Shown in pieces: positions 16,021-24,012 of a stretch of 44,436 bases of DNA. This DNA comes from Pseudomonadota bacterium. GTDB taxonomy: Bacteria; Pseudomonadota; Gammaproteobacteria; Steroidobacterales; Steroidobacteraceae. The first letter of the stretch is position 1. Each line of letters begins with the position of its first letter. The position numbers were made by a program, and so were the translations under genes. Under the pieces are notes generated by a model that had not been told where the DNA came from, ran no database searches, and was given only the letters and a program-made list of their open reading frames with translations. The stretch is taken from the NCBI GenBank assembly GCA_021787615.1, contig JAJYLP010000022.1, positions 1 to 44,436 of the forward strand, written 5' to 3'.

Positions 16021-18222
16021 TTAAAACAGCTCCATCGGATCGACATCGAGCGCCCAGCGCACCCGGCGCGCGCTCGGCAGCGCCGCAAGCAGCGGCAGCC
16101 ATGCCTCGAGGAAGCGGTGCAGCGCGGTGCGCTCGGGACTTTCGATCAGCAGCTGCGCGTGATGCCGCCCGGCGCGCTTGGCCATCGCCGCCGGCACCGG
16201 GCCGAGCAGCCGCACGCCGCGCGCGCCGTCGGCGAGCGCACGCGCGTCGGTCAGAAAGTCGAGCGCCGACTGCGCGGTGCGTGCCGAGTCGCGCACCGCG
16301 GCGAGGCGGCTGAAGGGCGGCCAGGCGGCCTGCCGCCGCTCCGTGAGCGCGGTGCGAGCGAAGCCCTCGTAGCCTTCCTGGAGCAGACCCGTCAGCAGCG
16401 GATGGTCGGGGAACTCCGTCTGGATGAGCACCTCGCCGGGGCGCGTGCCGCGTCCGGCGCGACCGGCGACCTGCACGATGGTCTGCGCCAGGCGCTCCGG
16501 AGCGCGGAAATCCGTGCTGAACAGTCCCTGGTCCGCATTGAGCACCACCACCAGCGTCACGTTCGGGAAGTCGTGCCCTTTGGTCACCATCTGGGTGCCG
16601 ACCAGGATGCGGCCCTCGCCGGAGGCGATGCGCCGCACGGCCGCCTCGAGGTCGCCGCGGCGCCGCACCACGTCGCGGTCGAGCCGGACGCACGGCACGC
16701 CGGGGAAGCGCTGCGCGAGCGCCTCCTCGAGGCGCTCGGTGCCCTGGCCCACCGGCTTGACCGCGAAGCCGCACTGCGGACAGCGTTGCGGCAGGAGAGC
16801 CTCGGCGCCGCAGTGATGGCACCGCAGCGCCTGCGCGGCCAGATGCACGGTGAGGCGCGCGTCGCAGTCTTTGCACGGCGCGACCCAGCCGCAGGCGGTG
16901 CACAGCAGCGTCGGTGCGTAGCCGCGCCGGTTGAGAAAGACCAGCGCCTGGCCGCCGGCGTCGAGGTGGCGCTCGATGGCCTGCAGCGCGGGCGTCGACA
17001 GCCCGGCGCTATGGGCATGGGCGCGCAGGTCGATCAGCGCCAGCCGGGGAGGCGCGGACTGCACGGCGCGCCGGGTGAGCACCAGGCGCGTGTAGCGGCC
17101 GGCGGCAACGTTGTGCAGGGTTTCGAGCGCGGGCGTGGCCGAGCCGAGCACGACGGGCACCGCCGCGCGGCGCGCGCGCATCACGGCCAGGTCCCGCGCC
17201 GAGTAACGGAAGCCCCCGTCCTGCTGTTTGTACGAGGCGTCGTGCTCCTCGTCGGCGATGATGACGCCGAGATTTGCCACCGGCGCGAACACCGCCGAGC
17301 GCGTGCCGAGCACGATGCGCGCGCGACCGGCGTATGCCTCGCGCCACGCGAGCAGCCGCTCGTGGTCGGTCAGTCCCGAGTGCAGCACCGCCATGGGCAC
17401 GCCGAAGCGATCGCGGAACCGTCCCACGAGCTGCGGGGTGAGGCCGATTTCCGGCACCAGCACGAGCGCGCTGCGGCCCTGTGCGAGTGTCTGCGCGGTC
17501 ACGCGCAGGTAGACCTCGGTCTTGCCGCTGCCGGTGACGCCCTGCAGCAAGAATGCGCCGAATTGCCCGAGCGATGCCTCGATCCGCCCGGCGGCCTCGC
17601 GCTGCTCGTCGTTGAGCGGCGGTCCGGCGCCAGCGGCCGGCGCCGCATCCCCAGCCGCCGGCGGGGCGCTCGATACCTGCGCCGACTCGATCCAACCGCG
17701 CGTGCCGAGCAGGCGGGCGGCGGCTCTCCAGGCTTCTCCCAGCTGCTCGCGCAGCTGCGCCGTTGAGCGCTCCCCGAGCAGCAGCGCCGCGAGCAGCTCG
17801 CGTTGCCGCGGCGCGCGCCGCGGCTCGCCCTGCCCGCACGCCGCGCGGCCCGCCGCGGTGATCCGCCAGCGCTCCTCCTGCGCGGCAAGGCTCGCGCCGA
17901 GGCGCAGGGCCTTCGGCAGGGCCGCGGCCACCACCTCCCCGATCGGATGGTGGTAATAGCCGGCCGCCCACTGCAGCAGCTCGAGCATCCCGGCATCGAA
18001 GACCGGCCGGTCATCCAGCGTCTCGAGCACTGCCTTCAGCCTGTCCTCGGCAATGTCTGACGCCTCGGCGGCAGCCATGACCACGCCGATCATCCGCCGC
18101 CGGCCGAAGGGCACGCGGACCCGCATGCCGGGGCGGATCGGGTCCGCCGGGCCACGGTAATCGAACAGCTGGCGCAGCGGTGTCGCCACGGCCACGCGGA
18201 GCACGGGGGGGGCGCGAGACAT
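16021..18222 (-). CDS. priA: Primosomal protein N', replication restart helicase
   Basis: 3'-to-5' superfamily 2 DNA helicase that reloads the replisome at stalled forks. The 733-residue protein has the N-terminal 3'-DNA-binding domain (VAVATPLRQLFDYRG), a winged helix, Walker A GVTGSGKTEVYL, and Walker B in the DEEH form (IIADEEHDASYKQQ). The cysteine-rich zinc insert includes CTACGWVAPCKDC, CHHCG and CPQCG. The helicase C lobe contains VGTQMVTKGHDFPNVTLV and QVAGRAGRG. The length is typical. It lies upstream of argS in the same orientation and is divergent from the sigma factor gene, with 89 bases between them. Confidence 0.97.
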   Translation of the reverse strand: MSRAPPVLRVAVATPLRQLFDYRGPADPIRPGMRVRVPFGRRRMIGVVMAAAEASDIAEDRLKAVLETLDDRPVFDAGMLELLQWAAGYYHHPIGEVVAAALPKALRLGASLAAQEERWRITAAGRAACGQGEPRRAPRQRELLAALLLGERSTAQLREQLGEAWRAAARLLGTRGWIESAQVSSAPPAAGDAAPAAGAGPPLNDEQREAAGRIEASLGQFGAFLLQGVTGSGKTEVYLRVTAQTLAQGRSALVLVPEIGLTPQLVGRFRDRFGVPMAVLHSGLTDHERLLAWREAYAGRARIVLGTRSAVFAPVANLGVIIADEEHDASYKQQDGGFRYSARDLAVMRARRAAVPVVLGSATPALETLHNVAAGRYTRLVLTRRAVQSAPPRLALIDLRAHAHSAGLSTPALQAIERHLDAGGQALVFLNRRGYAPTLLCTACGWVAPCKDCDARLTVHLAAQALRCHHCGAEALLPQRCPQCGFAVKPVGQGTERLEEALAQRFPGVPCVRLDRDVVRRRGDLEAAVRRIASGEGRILVGTQMVTKGHDFPNVTLVVVLNADQGLFSTDFRAPERLAQTIVQVAGRAGRGTRPGEVLIQTEFPDHPLLTGLLQEGYEGFARTALTERRQAAWPPFSRLAAVRDSARTAQSALDFLTDARALADGARGVRLLGPVPAAMAKRAGRHHAQLLIESPERTALHRFLEAWLPLLAALPSARRVRWALDVDPMELF

Positions 18223-18311
18223 GAAAAGCTCTTGAAAAATCTGCGGTACGATTCGCCCGTCGCCCCCTCGTCGCCGTCAACCGACAGGGCGGGGCCGCGT
18301 TAATACGGGCT

Positions 18312-18932
18312 ATGCCAGAGTCTGCTACGCTCGCGTCGCCTTATAGCATGCCGGCTGCCTTACGCGGCGACGTGGATCGATCAGATTCGAATGCCCAGAC
18401 CGCACAGCACTCGCTCGGCCAGTTCCTGGCGAGCGTTGAACTGAAGGCATTCCGCATCGCGCAGGCAGCCTTGCGGCACGAGGACGATGCCCTCGATGCC
18501 GTGCAGGACGCGATGCTGCAGCTCGCGCGGGCCTACGCGGATCGGCCCGCCGATCAATGGAAGCCGCTGTTCTACCGGATTCTGGAGAATCGGATTCGCG
18601 ACCTGCAGCGGCGGCGCAGCGTGCGCGATCGGGTGATGTCATGGCTGCCGTTCGCCGCCGAGCCGGACGGCGCGAACGACCCGCTCGCCACGGCCGTGAG
18701 CCCGGAGGTGCCCGTCCTGCGGCGCATCGAGCTCGACGAGACGATGTCGGCGCTGCAGCAGGCGCTGACCGCGCTGCCGCGGCGCCAGCAGCAGGTTTTC
18801 CTGCTGCGCACGCTCGAGGGTCTCGATGTCGCGCAGACGGCGCGCGCGATGGGCTGCTCGCAGGGGAGCGTCAAAACACATTATTTCCGCGCGCTGCGCG
18901 CGCTGCGGGCGCAACTGGGTGATCTGCGATGA
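18312..18932 (+). CDS. Sigma-70 family (ECF-like) RNA polymerase sigma factor
   Basis: A 206-residue protein with sigma region 2 at about 45-105 (AAVQDAMLQLARAY-like core, then LFYRILENRIRDLQRRR) and region 4 at about 145-200 (ALTALPRRQQQVFLLRTLEG, with the helix-turn-helix AQTARAMGCSQGSVKTHYFR). There is no region 1.1 or region 3. Downstream genes are a DUF3619 membrane protein, overlapping by four bases, a small secreted protein and a DUF3106 protein. This order recurs in beta- and gammaproteobacteria. The first 30 residues are not conserved-looking, so the true start may be a later in-frame ATG such as 18348. The target promoters are unknown. Confidence 0.9.
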   Translation: MPESATLASPYSMPAALRGDVDRSDSNAQTAQHSLGQFLASVELKAFRIAQAALRHEDDALDAVQDAMLQLARAYADRPADQWKPLFYRILENRIRDLQRRRSVRDRVMSWLPFAAEPDGANDPLATAVSPEVPVLRRIELDETMSALQQALTALPRRQQQVFLLRTLEGLDVAQTARAMGCSQGSVKTHYFRALRALRAQLGDLR

Positions 18933-19375
18933 GTGAGTCTCACGAACTGGCGGCATTCGAGCGGCAGCTCGGCGAGCTGCTGCAGCGCGATGCGGGCGCG
19001 GCGAGCGGCCGGGTGCGCTCGCGCCTGAACCAGGCGCGTCACGCGGCGCTGGTCGAAGCCGGCGAGCGACGCGGCGCGTGGCGCCGGGGCCTGCCGGGGC
19101 GGCGCATCTGGCTGCCGGCCGCCGGCGCGCTCGCCGCGGTGGCCCTGCTGGTGCTGGCCCTGGGGCCGCGCCCGGTGGCGGCGCCGCCGCCGTTTGCCGC
19201 CGGCGCCGGCGTGGTGATGACGGCGCAGGACATGACGCTGCTGACCGACCGGGACGGACTGGCGCTGGTCGAGGACGGCGGCGGGCAGTTTTACGAGTGG
19301 GCCGCGGCGCAGGCGCGCGGTGCGCCGGCTTCTGCCGCGGCCGCTGATGACGAGCCGGACAAGAATGGCGGCTGA
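18929..19375 (+). CDS. DUF3619 single-pass membrane protein
   Basis: A 148-residue protein starting MSESHELAAFERQLGELL, with a cytoplasmic-looking N-terminal region of about 50 residues, one membrane helix (LPAAGALAAVALLVLALG, about residues 55-75) and a short external tail containing MTLLTDRDGLALVEDGG and YEWAAAQ. This agrees with DUF3619. Its ATG overlaps the sigma factor stop (ATGA), so the two are probably translationally coupled. The topology of N-terminal domain, single helix and outer tail is what an anti-sigma factor has, and the position directly after a sigma gene suits that role. No anti-sigma domain can be recognised from sequence, so this is inference. Confidence 0.82.
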   Translation: MSESHELAAFERQLGELLQRDAGAASGRVRSRLNQARHAALVEAGERRGAWRRGLPGRRIWLPAAGALAAVALLVLALGPRPVAAPPPFAAGAGVVMTAQDMTLLTDRDGLALVEDGGGQFYEWAAAQARGAPASAAAADDEPDKNGG

Positions 19376-19667
19376 GCGATGCTGCAGCGCAACGGCGGCC
19401 GTGCTTCTGGCGGCGGCGCTCGCGCCGAGCGCGCGCGCCGCCGCGCCGCCGCCGCCGCCACAGACCCACCAACAGGCTCAGATGGGGCTGCTCGAGTTCC
19501 TCGGCGAGAGCGATCCGACCGACCACGGCAGCAAGTCCGATGGCGCCCGGTGGATGGTCTACCTGTCGCAGTTGAACCTCGGCACTCCCGCGCCCGCGCC
19601 CCGCGCGCCGGCGAAGACCAAAACGCCCGCCGGCCGGCCGCCGGTGAAGCACAAGGCAAGCAGCTGA
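19365..19667 (+). CDS. Small secreted protein with GLLEFLGE motif
   Basis: A 100-residue protein whose N terminus (MAAERCCSATAAVLLAAALA, ending PSARAAAP) reads as a signal peptide cut near residue 26. The mature part has the segment QMGLLEFLGESDP and later WMVYLSQLN, followed by a Pro/Lys-rich tail. Small proteins with a similar LLEFLG motif occur in sigma-DUF3619-DUF3106 loci, but I cannot name a family. It overlaps DUF3619 by 11 bases, and its stop overlaps the next ATG (TGATG). The tight overlaps on both sides argue that it is real and co-translated. Function unknown. Confidence 0.75.
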   Translation: MAAERCCSATAAVLLAAALAPSARAAAPPPPPQTHQQAQMGLLEFLGESDPTDHGSKSDGARWMVYLSQLNLGTPAPAPRAPAKTKTPAGRPPVKHKASS

Positions 19668-20317
19668 TGGCCAGCACCTGGCGCGCCGTGATTCTCACCC
19701 TGGTGCTGGCGGCCACGCCGGCCTGGGCGCTCGCCCAATCGGCGCAGGGCGGTGCGGGCGCGGGAGTGGCCTGGTCGGCGCTGGCGCCCGCGCAGCAGCG
19801 GCTCCTCGGGGCGCTGAGTGCCCGCTGGGCGCAGCTGCCGCCGGCCCGCCAGCGCGCGTTGGCGCGCGGCAGCCGCATCTGGCTGCACATGACGCCGGCC
19901 GAGCGGCGCAAGGCGCAGCAGCGCTTCCACAAATGGCGCCAGATGACGCCGCAGCAGCGCCAGCTGCTGCGGCGCCGCTGGCGGCAGTTCCGCGCGCTGC
20001 CGGCGCAGCAGCGTGCGGCGATCCGGCGCAGCTTCCACGCCTTCGAGCGACTGCCGACGTGGCGGCGGCGGATGCTGCGCGAGCGCTGGCGCCGGGCCAC
20101 TCCCGCCGAGCGGCAGAGCATGATCGAGCACATGCAGCAACGGATGATGCGTCGGATGCAGCGACAGCAGATGCGCCAAATGCCGGGCGTCCCGCGTTTC
20201 GGGCCGAGGCGCTTCGGCGCCATGCCGGGCCCCGGCGGGCGCATGGGCGGGATCGGCGGCATGGGGGGTGTGCCGCGCATGCCCGGCGGGGCTCCGCCGC
20301 ACCCGCCGCGGCGCTGA
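19667..20317 (+). CDS. DUF3106 secreted repeat protein
   Basis: A 216-residue protein with a signal peptide (cleavage expected after AWALA, residue 23). Residues 36-143 are six tandem 18-residue repeats that begin with Trp or Phe and follow the pattern aromatic-x-x-[LM]-x-P-x-x-R, with a partial seventh after that. This is characteristic of DUF3106. The C terminus is Met/Gln/Arg-rich, then Gly/Pro/Met-rich. The repeats are predicted helical and strongly basic. As the last gene of the sigma-led unit it is a candidate periplasmic sensor or effector, loosely comparable with the helical CpxP/Spy/ZraP group; that comparison is inference. The open frame continues upstream, but the ATG overlapping the previous stop is the evident start. 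Confidence 0.85.
   Translation: MASTWRAVILTLVLAATPAWALAQSAQGGAGAGVAWSALAPAQQRLLGALSARWAQLPPARQRALARGSRIWLHMTPAERRKAQQRFHKWRQMTPQQRQLLRRRWRQFRALPAQQRAAIRRSFHAFERLPTWRRRMLRERWRRATPAERQSMIEHMQQRMMRRMQRQQMRQMPGVPRFGPRRFGAMPGPGGRMGGIGGMGGVPRMPGGAPPHPPRR
19772..20095 (+). repeat. Six tandem 18-codon repeats inside DUF3106 gene
   Basis: Six consecutive units of exactly 54 bases encode WSALAPAQQR-, WAQLPPARQR-, WLHMTPAERR-, WRQMTPQQRQ-, FRALPAQQRA- and FERLPTWRRR-type repeats. The period is exact at the protein level, while the DNA units have diverged, so this is an old protein repeat and not a recent DNA amplification. Confidence 0.8.
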
Positions 20318-20330
20318 CGCGTGGCGTGGC

Positions 20331-21725
20331 CTAATCGAGCGCCTTGACGGCCTGGATCAGCTCGGCGCCCGCCTTCTGCGCATCGCCGTAGAGCATGCGG
20401 GTGTTGTCGAGATAGAAGAGCGCGTTCTCGATCCCGGAAAATCCCGCGCCTTTGCCCCGCTTGATGACGATGACGTTCTTGGCCCGGTCGGCGTTCAGGA
20501 TCGGCATGCCGTAGATGGGACTCGATTTGTCGGTACGCGCCACCGGATTGACGACGTCGTTGGCGCCGATGATGAGCGCCACGTCGGCGGTTTCGAACTC
20601 GCCATTGATCTCCTCCAGGTCGCCGATCAGGTCGTAGGGCACGCCGGCCTCGGCGAGCAGAACGTTCATGTGCCCGGGCATGCGTCCGGCGACCGGATGG
20701 ATGGCGAAGCGGACCGTGACGCCGCGCTCGATCAGCAGCTGACACAGTTCCCAGATCTTGTGCTGCGCTTGCGCGACCGCCATGCCGTAGCCCGGCACCA
20801 CGAGCACCTTCTGCGCGTACGCCAACATCACGGCGGCGTCCGGGGTGTCGATGGGCTTGAGAGCGCCGGAGACTTCTGCGCCCTGGACCGCGGATTCGCC
20901 GAAGTTGCTGAACAGCACGTTGGCGAGCGAGCGGTTCATCGCCTTGGCCATCAACTGCGTGAGCAGCGTGCCGGCCGCGCCCACCACCATGCCGGCGATG
21001 ATCATGGCGGCATTGGCGAGCACGAAGCCCTCGAAGGCCACCGCGAGGCCGGTGCAGGCGTTGTACAGCGATATGACCACCGGCATGTCGGCGCCGCCGA
21101 TCGGCAGCGTGATGAGAATGCCGACCGCGAGCGCCAGCGCGAAGAACGCGCTCACCATCCACAGGGGCGCCGCGCCGTGCAGCGCGACGATCCAGCCGCC
21201 GAGTGCGAGCGTGCCGAGCAGCATCACGGAATTGACCGCCTGCTGGGCGCCGTAGCGCAGCGACTTGCCGATCAGGCCCTGCAGCTTCGCGAAGGCGATG
21301 AGGCTGCCGGAGAAGGAGACCGCGCCGATGATGGCGCCCGTGACCGCCAGCACCACCGGGGCGCCGGCGATCGACCGGCCGCGCACGAGCTCCTGGCAGG
21401 CGATGGCGGCGGCCGCCCCGCCGCCCATGCCGTTGTAGAGTGCCACCATCTGCGGCATCGCGGTCATGGGCACGCGTTTGCCGCTCCACCAGGCCGCGAC
21501 GCCGCCGATGAAGATGGCGACGAGGATGAGGATGTCGTTGCGCATCCCCGGCCAGAGGAAGGTGATGAGGCCGGCGATCAGCATGCCGACGCCGGCCCAC
21601 ACGATGCCGCCGCGCGCACCCTTCGGCGAGCTCATGCGCTTCAGGCCGACGATGAACAGCAGCGCGGCGATGAAGTACGCCGCCTGAATCAGCTCGTGCG
21701 TCAGCGAAGGCGAGAGTGCGCTCAT
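20331..21725 (-). CDS. pntB: NAD(P) transhydrogenase subunit beta
   Basis: The membrane and NADP(H)-binding subunit of the proton-translocating transhydrogenase, which makes NADPH from NADH using the proton gradient. The 464-residue protein has about eight or nine N-terminal membrane helices (from LIQAAYFIAALLFIVGL onwards) and a soluble NADP(H) domain with VVPGYGMAVAQAQ, the segment FAIHPVAGRMPGHMNVLLAE, and the aspartates of IGANDVVNPVA. The start overlaps the pntAB stop by four bases. It converges on the DUF3106 gene with a 13-base gap and no evident terminator. Confidence 0.97.
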   Translation of the reverse strand: MSALSPSLTHELIQAAYFIAALLFIVGLKRMSSPKGARGGIVWAGVGMLIAGLITFLWPGMRNDILILVAIFIGGVAAWWSGKRVPMTAMPQMVALYNGMGGGAAAAIACQELVRGRSIAGAPVVLAVTGAIIGAVSFSGSLIAFAKLQGLIGKSLRYGAQQAVNSVMLLGTLALGGWIVALHGAAPLWMVSAFFALALAVGILITLPIGGADMPVVISLYNACTGLAVAFEGFVLANAAMIIAGMVVGAAGTLLTQLMAKAMNRSLANVLFSNFGESAVQGAEVSGALKPIDTPDAAVMLAYAQKVLVVPGYGMAVAQAQHKIWELCQLLIERGVTVRFAIHPVAGRMPGHMNVLLAEAGVPYDLIGDLEEINGEFETADVALIIGANDVVNPVARTDKSSPIYGMPILNADRAKNVIVIKRGKGAGFSGIENALFYLDNTRMLYGDAQKAGAELIQAVKALD

Positions 21726-22024
21726 GCTCGGCCGCCCTTCCTCTTGTCCTGGCTGGACTTGAACATCTCGAGCATGCGCTCGGTGGAGACGTAGCCGCCG
21801 ACCACGTTGCCCGCGGCCAGCAGCACGCCGATGAAGCCGATGGTCTTCTCGAGCGGCGTATGCGCCGCGCCGAGGGCGACCATGGCGCCCACCAGCACGA
21901 TGCCGTGCACGAAATTGGAGCCCGACATCAGCGGCGTGTGCAGGATCACCGGCACGCGCGAGATGACCTCGTAGCCGGTGAAGGCCGCGAGCATGAAGAT
22001 GTAGAGCGCAACCATTCCGGTCAT
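21722..22024 (-). CDS. pntAB: NAD(P) transhydrogenase subunit alpha, membrane part
   Basis: A 100-residue protein (MTGMVALYIFMLAAFTGYEV...) with three predicted membrane helices, corresponding to the C-terminal part of E. coli PntA. Three-gene transhydrogenases split the alpha chain into a soluble NAD domain and this membrane piece. It lies between pntAA (20-base gap) and pntB (4-base overlap). The basic C-terminal tail SSQDKRKGGRA is cytoplasmic. Longer upstream readings of this frame run antisense to nothing but pntAA itself and are not the gene. Confidence 0.95.
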   Translation of the reverse strand: MTGMVALYIFMLAAFTGYEVISRVPVILHTPLMSGSNFVHGIVLVGAMVALGAAHTPLEKTIGFIGVLLAAGNVVGGYVSTERMLEMFKSSQDKRKGGRA

Positions 22025-22044
22025 GACCGTTCCCCTCGCGTGCC

Positions 22045-23166
22045 TCAGCCCGTCACCGACTGACGTGTCGGCTCGTGTCGGATCTCGCCGCCGTGCGTCA
22101 GGCACGCCTTGGCGAACACCTCGTCGCTCCAATCGATGGCGAGCTCGCCTTCCTTCAGCGCCGGCGAGAGGAAGTTCAGCAGGTTGCGCGCGTACATCTC
22201 GCTGGCGTTGTAGGCGAGTTCGGCCGGCAGGTTCACCGGTCCGATCACCCGCACGCCCTGGTGAACGACGGTCTCCCCGGCGCGCGTCAGCTCGCAGTTG
22301 CCGCCCTGTTCGGCGGCGATGTCGACGATGACCGAGCCGGGCCGCATGCGCTCGAGTGCCGCGCGCGGGATGAGCTTCGGGGCGGGCCGTCCCGGCACGG
22401 CCGCGGTGCTGATCACCGCATCCGCGACGGCGATGCGCGCCTCGAGCACCTCCTGCTGCGTGTGCTTCTCCGCCTCGGTCAGCTCGCGTGCATAGCCGCC
22501 AGCGCCCTCGGCGCTCACCCCGGTGTCGATGAACTTCGCGCCGAGGGAGCGGACCTGCTCGCGCGTGGCGCTGCGCACGTCGTACGCCTCCACCACCGCG
22601 CCGAGCCGCCGCGCCGTGGCGATCGCCTGCAGGCCGGCGACGCCCGCGCCGATGACGAGCACCTGGGCCGGCCGGATGGTGCCGGCTGCCGTGGTCAGCA
22701 TGGGCAGGAATTTCTGCAGGTGATTGGCGGCGATCAACACCGCCTTGTAGCCGGCGATCGAGGCCTGCGAGGACAGCGCGTCCATCGACTGCGCGCGCGA
22801 GATGCGCGGCACCAGCTCCATGGCGAAGCTGGTGATGCCGCCGCTCTTGAGGGCGAGCACCTCGTCGCGGCGCGCGTAAGGCTGCAGGAAGCCGACCAGC
22901 ACCGCGCCGGCCGGGAGCGCGCCGATCTGCGCTAGGCCGAGCGGCTGCACCGTGAGCAGCACCTGCGCGCGCGCGAGCACCCCGGCAGCGTCCGCCCACT
23001 CGACGCCCCGATAGGCCGAATCGGGGAACTGGGCGCGCTCTCCGGCGCCGCGCTCGAGCAGAATGCGCGCACCCAGCCGCACGAATTTATCGGCCACTTC
23101 GGGCACCAGGCTGACGCGCGTCTCGCGCGCGGCGCTCTCGCGCAGCACGCCGATTGTGATTGGCAT
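22045..23166 (-). CDS. pntAA: NAD(P) transhydrogenase subunit alpha, NAD-binding part
   Basis: The soluble NAD(H)-binding subunit, 373 residues, starting MPITIGVLRESAARETRVSL. It belongs to the alanine dehydrogenase/PNT family. The nucleotide-binding motif is VIGAGVAGLQAIATARRLGA, preceded by the conserved IRPAQVL segment, and an RQD-like loop region follows. It is first in pntAA-pntAB-pntB. The promoter should lie in the 117 bases shared with the divergent HNH endonuclease gene, but I found no convincing minus-strand hexamers there. Confidence 0.96.
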   Translation of the reverse strand: MPITIGVLRESAARETRVSLVPEVADKFVRLGARILLERGAGERAQFPDSAYRGVEWADAAGVLARAQVLLTVQPLGLAQIGALPAGAVLVGFLQPYARRDEVLALKSGGITSFAMELVPRISRAQSMDALSSQASIAGYKAVLIAANHLQKFLPMLTTAAGTIRPAQVLVIGAGVAGLQAIATARRLGAVVEAYDVRSATREQVRSLGAKFIDTGVSAEGAGGYARELTEAEKHTQQEVLEARIAVADAVISTAAVPGRPAPKLIPRAALERMRPGSVIVDIAAEQGGNCELTRAGETVVHQGVRVIGPVNLPAELAYNASEMYARNLLNFLSPALKEGELAIDWSDEVFAKACLTHGGEIRHEPTRQSVTG

Positions 23167-23244
23167 CGAAGGCCCTTTCAGACCGCCCTCCGCCCCGCAG
23201 GCCGGGTACCGGTCTTTTTGCAGTCTACCCTAAACGTTGTCACG

Positions 23245-23273
23245 TTGAACTCAAGCATCTTCTTGCTTTATCT
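23245..23273 (+). promoter_or_regulatory. Candidate sigma-70 promoter for HNH gene
   Basis: TTGAAC (23245-23250) and TTATCT (23268-23273) are spaced by 17 bases; shifting the -10 by one base gives TATCTT. The surrounding region is strikingly AT-rich for this genome. The inverted repeat AAGCA-N6-TGCTT (23253-23268) sits between the two hexamers and could be an operator. Transcription would start at about 23280, almost at the ATG of the HNH gene, implying a leaderless or nearly leaderless mRNA. Confidence 0.45.
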
Positions 23274-23283
23274 TAAACTAGCC

Positions 23284-23958
23284 ATGATGGGCATAGATTT
23301 CGAGCGAGCCGACCGCGGCACGAACGATGGCCTGCGAATCATCCCGGTGGGGACGGTGCGCGGGCTCTCCCAACTCGTGCTGCGCACGGACGTCTCGGGG
23401 ATGCCGCTCGAGTGGATCGACTACCGCGAGGCGGCCCGGCTCTACACCCAGGAGCAGGTGGCCTACACCTGCGGCAGCCGCCTGTACACCCTGTTCGGCG
23501 GGGTGAACGCGCTCACCGGGCGGCGCACGGTGCTCGAGATCAATTCCATCGTGGCCACGGTGGGCCATACCGGCAATCCCGGCAGCACCCGCCACGACTA
23601 TGTGCCGCCGCTGAACAACCAGACGCTGTTCCGCCGCGATGCACATATCTGCATGTACTGCGGGCTGCGCTTTCCGACCCGGGATCTGTCGCGCGATCAC
23701 ATCCGCCCGTTCAGCCAGGGCGGGCTCGATACCTGGACCAATGTGGTGACCGCCTGCCGGCGCTGCAACAACCAGAAGGCCTCGCGCACGCCCGAGCAGG
23801 CCAAGATGCAGTTGGTCGCCGTGCCCTTCACCCCGACGTACGCCGAGTACATCTTCCTCAAGGGCCGGCGCGTGCTCGCGGACCAGATGGAGTACCTGCT
23901 GGCGCACTTTCCGCGCACCAGCCCGCTGCACGACCGCATCCAGCGCTGGCTGAGCTGA
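23284..23958 (+). CDS. HNH endonuclease family protein
   Basis: A 224-residue protein with a C-terminal HNH nuclease fold. Two Cys pairs form the treble-clef zinc site (Cys123 and Cys126 in ICMYCG, Cys158 and Cys161 in CRRCNNQK). The catalytic His139 lies in RDHIRPFSQGG, and the asparagine of WTNVVTAC completes the motif. The N-terminal half (VLRTDVSGMPLEWIDYREAARLY) matches a broadly conserved chromosomal HNH family of proteobacteria whose role is unknown. I chose the first of two adjacent ATGs (23284 or 23287); no Shine-Dalgarno sequence is present. It precedes the 5'-nuclease gene by 54 bases. There is no toxin or phage context. Confidence 0.88.
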   Translation: MMGIDFERADRGTNDGLRIIPVGTVRGLSQLVLRTDVSGMPLEWIDYREAARLYTQEQVAYTCGSRLYTLFGGVNALTGRRTVLEINSIVATVGHTGNPGSTRHDYVPPLNNQTLFRRDAHICMYCGLRFPTRDLSRDHIRPFSQGGLDTWTNVVTACRRCNNQKASRTPEQAKMQLVAVPFTPTYAEYIFLKGRRVLADQMEYLLAHFPRTSPLHDRIQRWLS

Positions 23959-24012
23959 GCGCGCGCGCGCACGGCACACCGCGCCGGGGCGGGCCCGACG
24001 GAATCGCGAACC

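Noticed and set aside
19291-21600. 769-codon minus-strand frame across the DUF3106 and pntB region
   Set aside because: It spans parts of several identified genes on both strands in a different frame and shows only Arg/Ala-rich noise.
23195-23220. Terminator-like CCGG-GTA-CCGG followed by five T on the plus strand
   Set aside because: The stem is only four base pairs and no plus-strand gene ends before it. It lies in a divergent promoter region.
23284-23958. HNH gene as part of a restriction, homing or toxin system
   Set aside because: No methyltransferase, intron, intein or immunity gene is nearby, and the family is a common chromosomal one.
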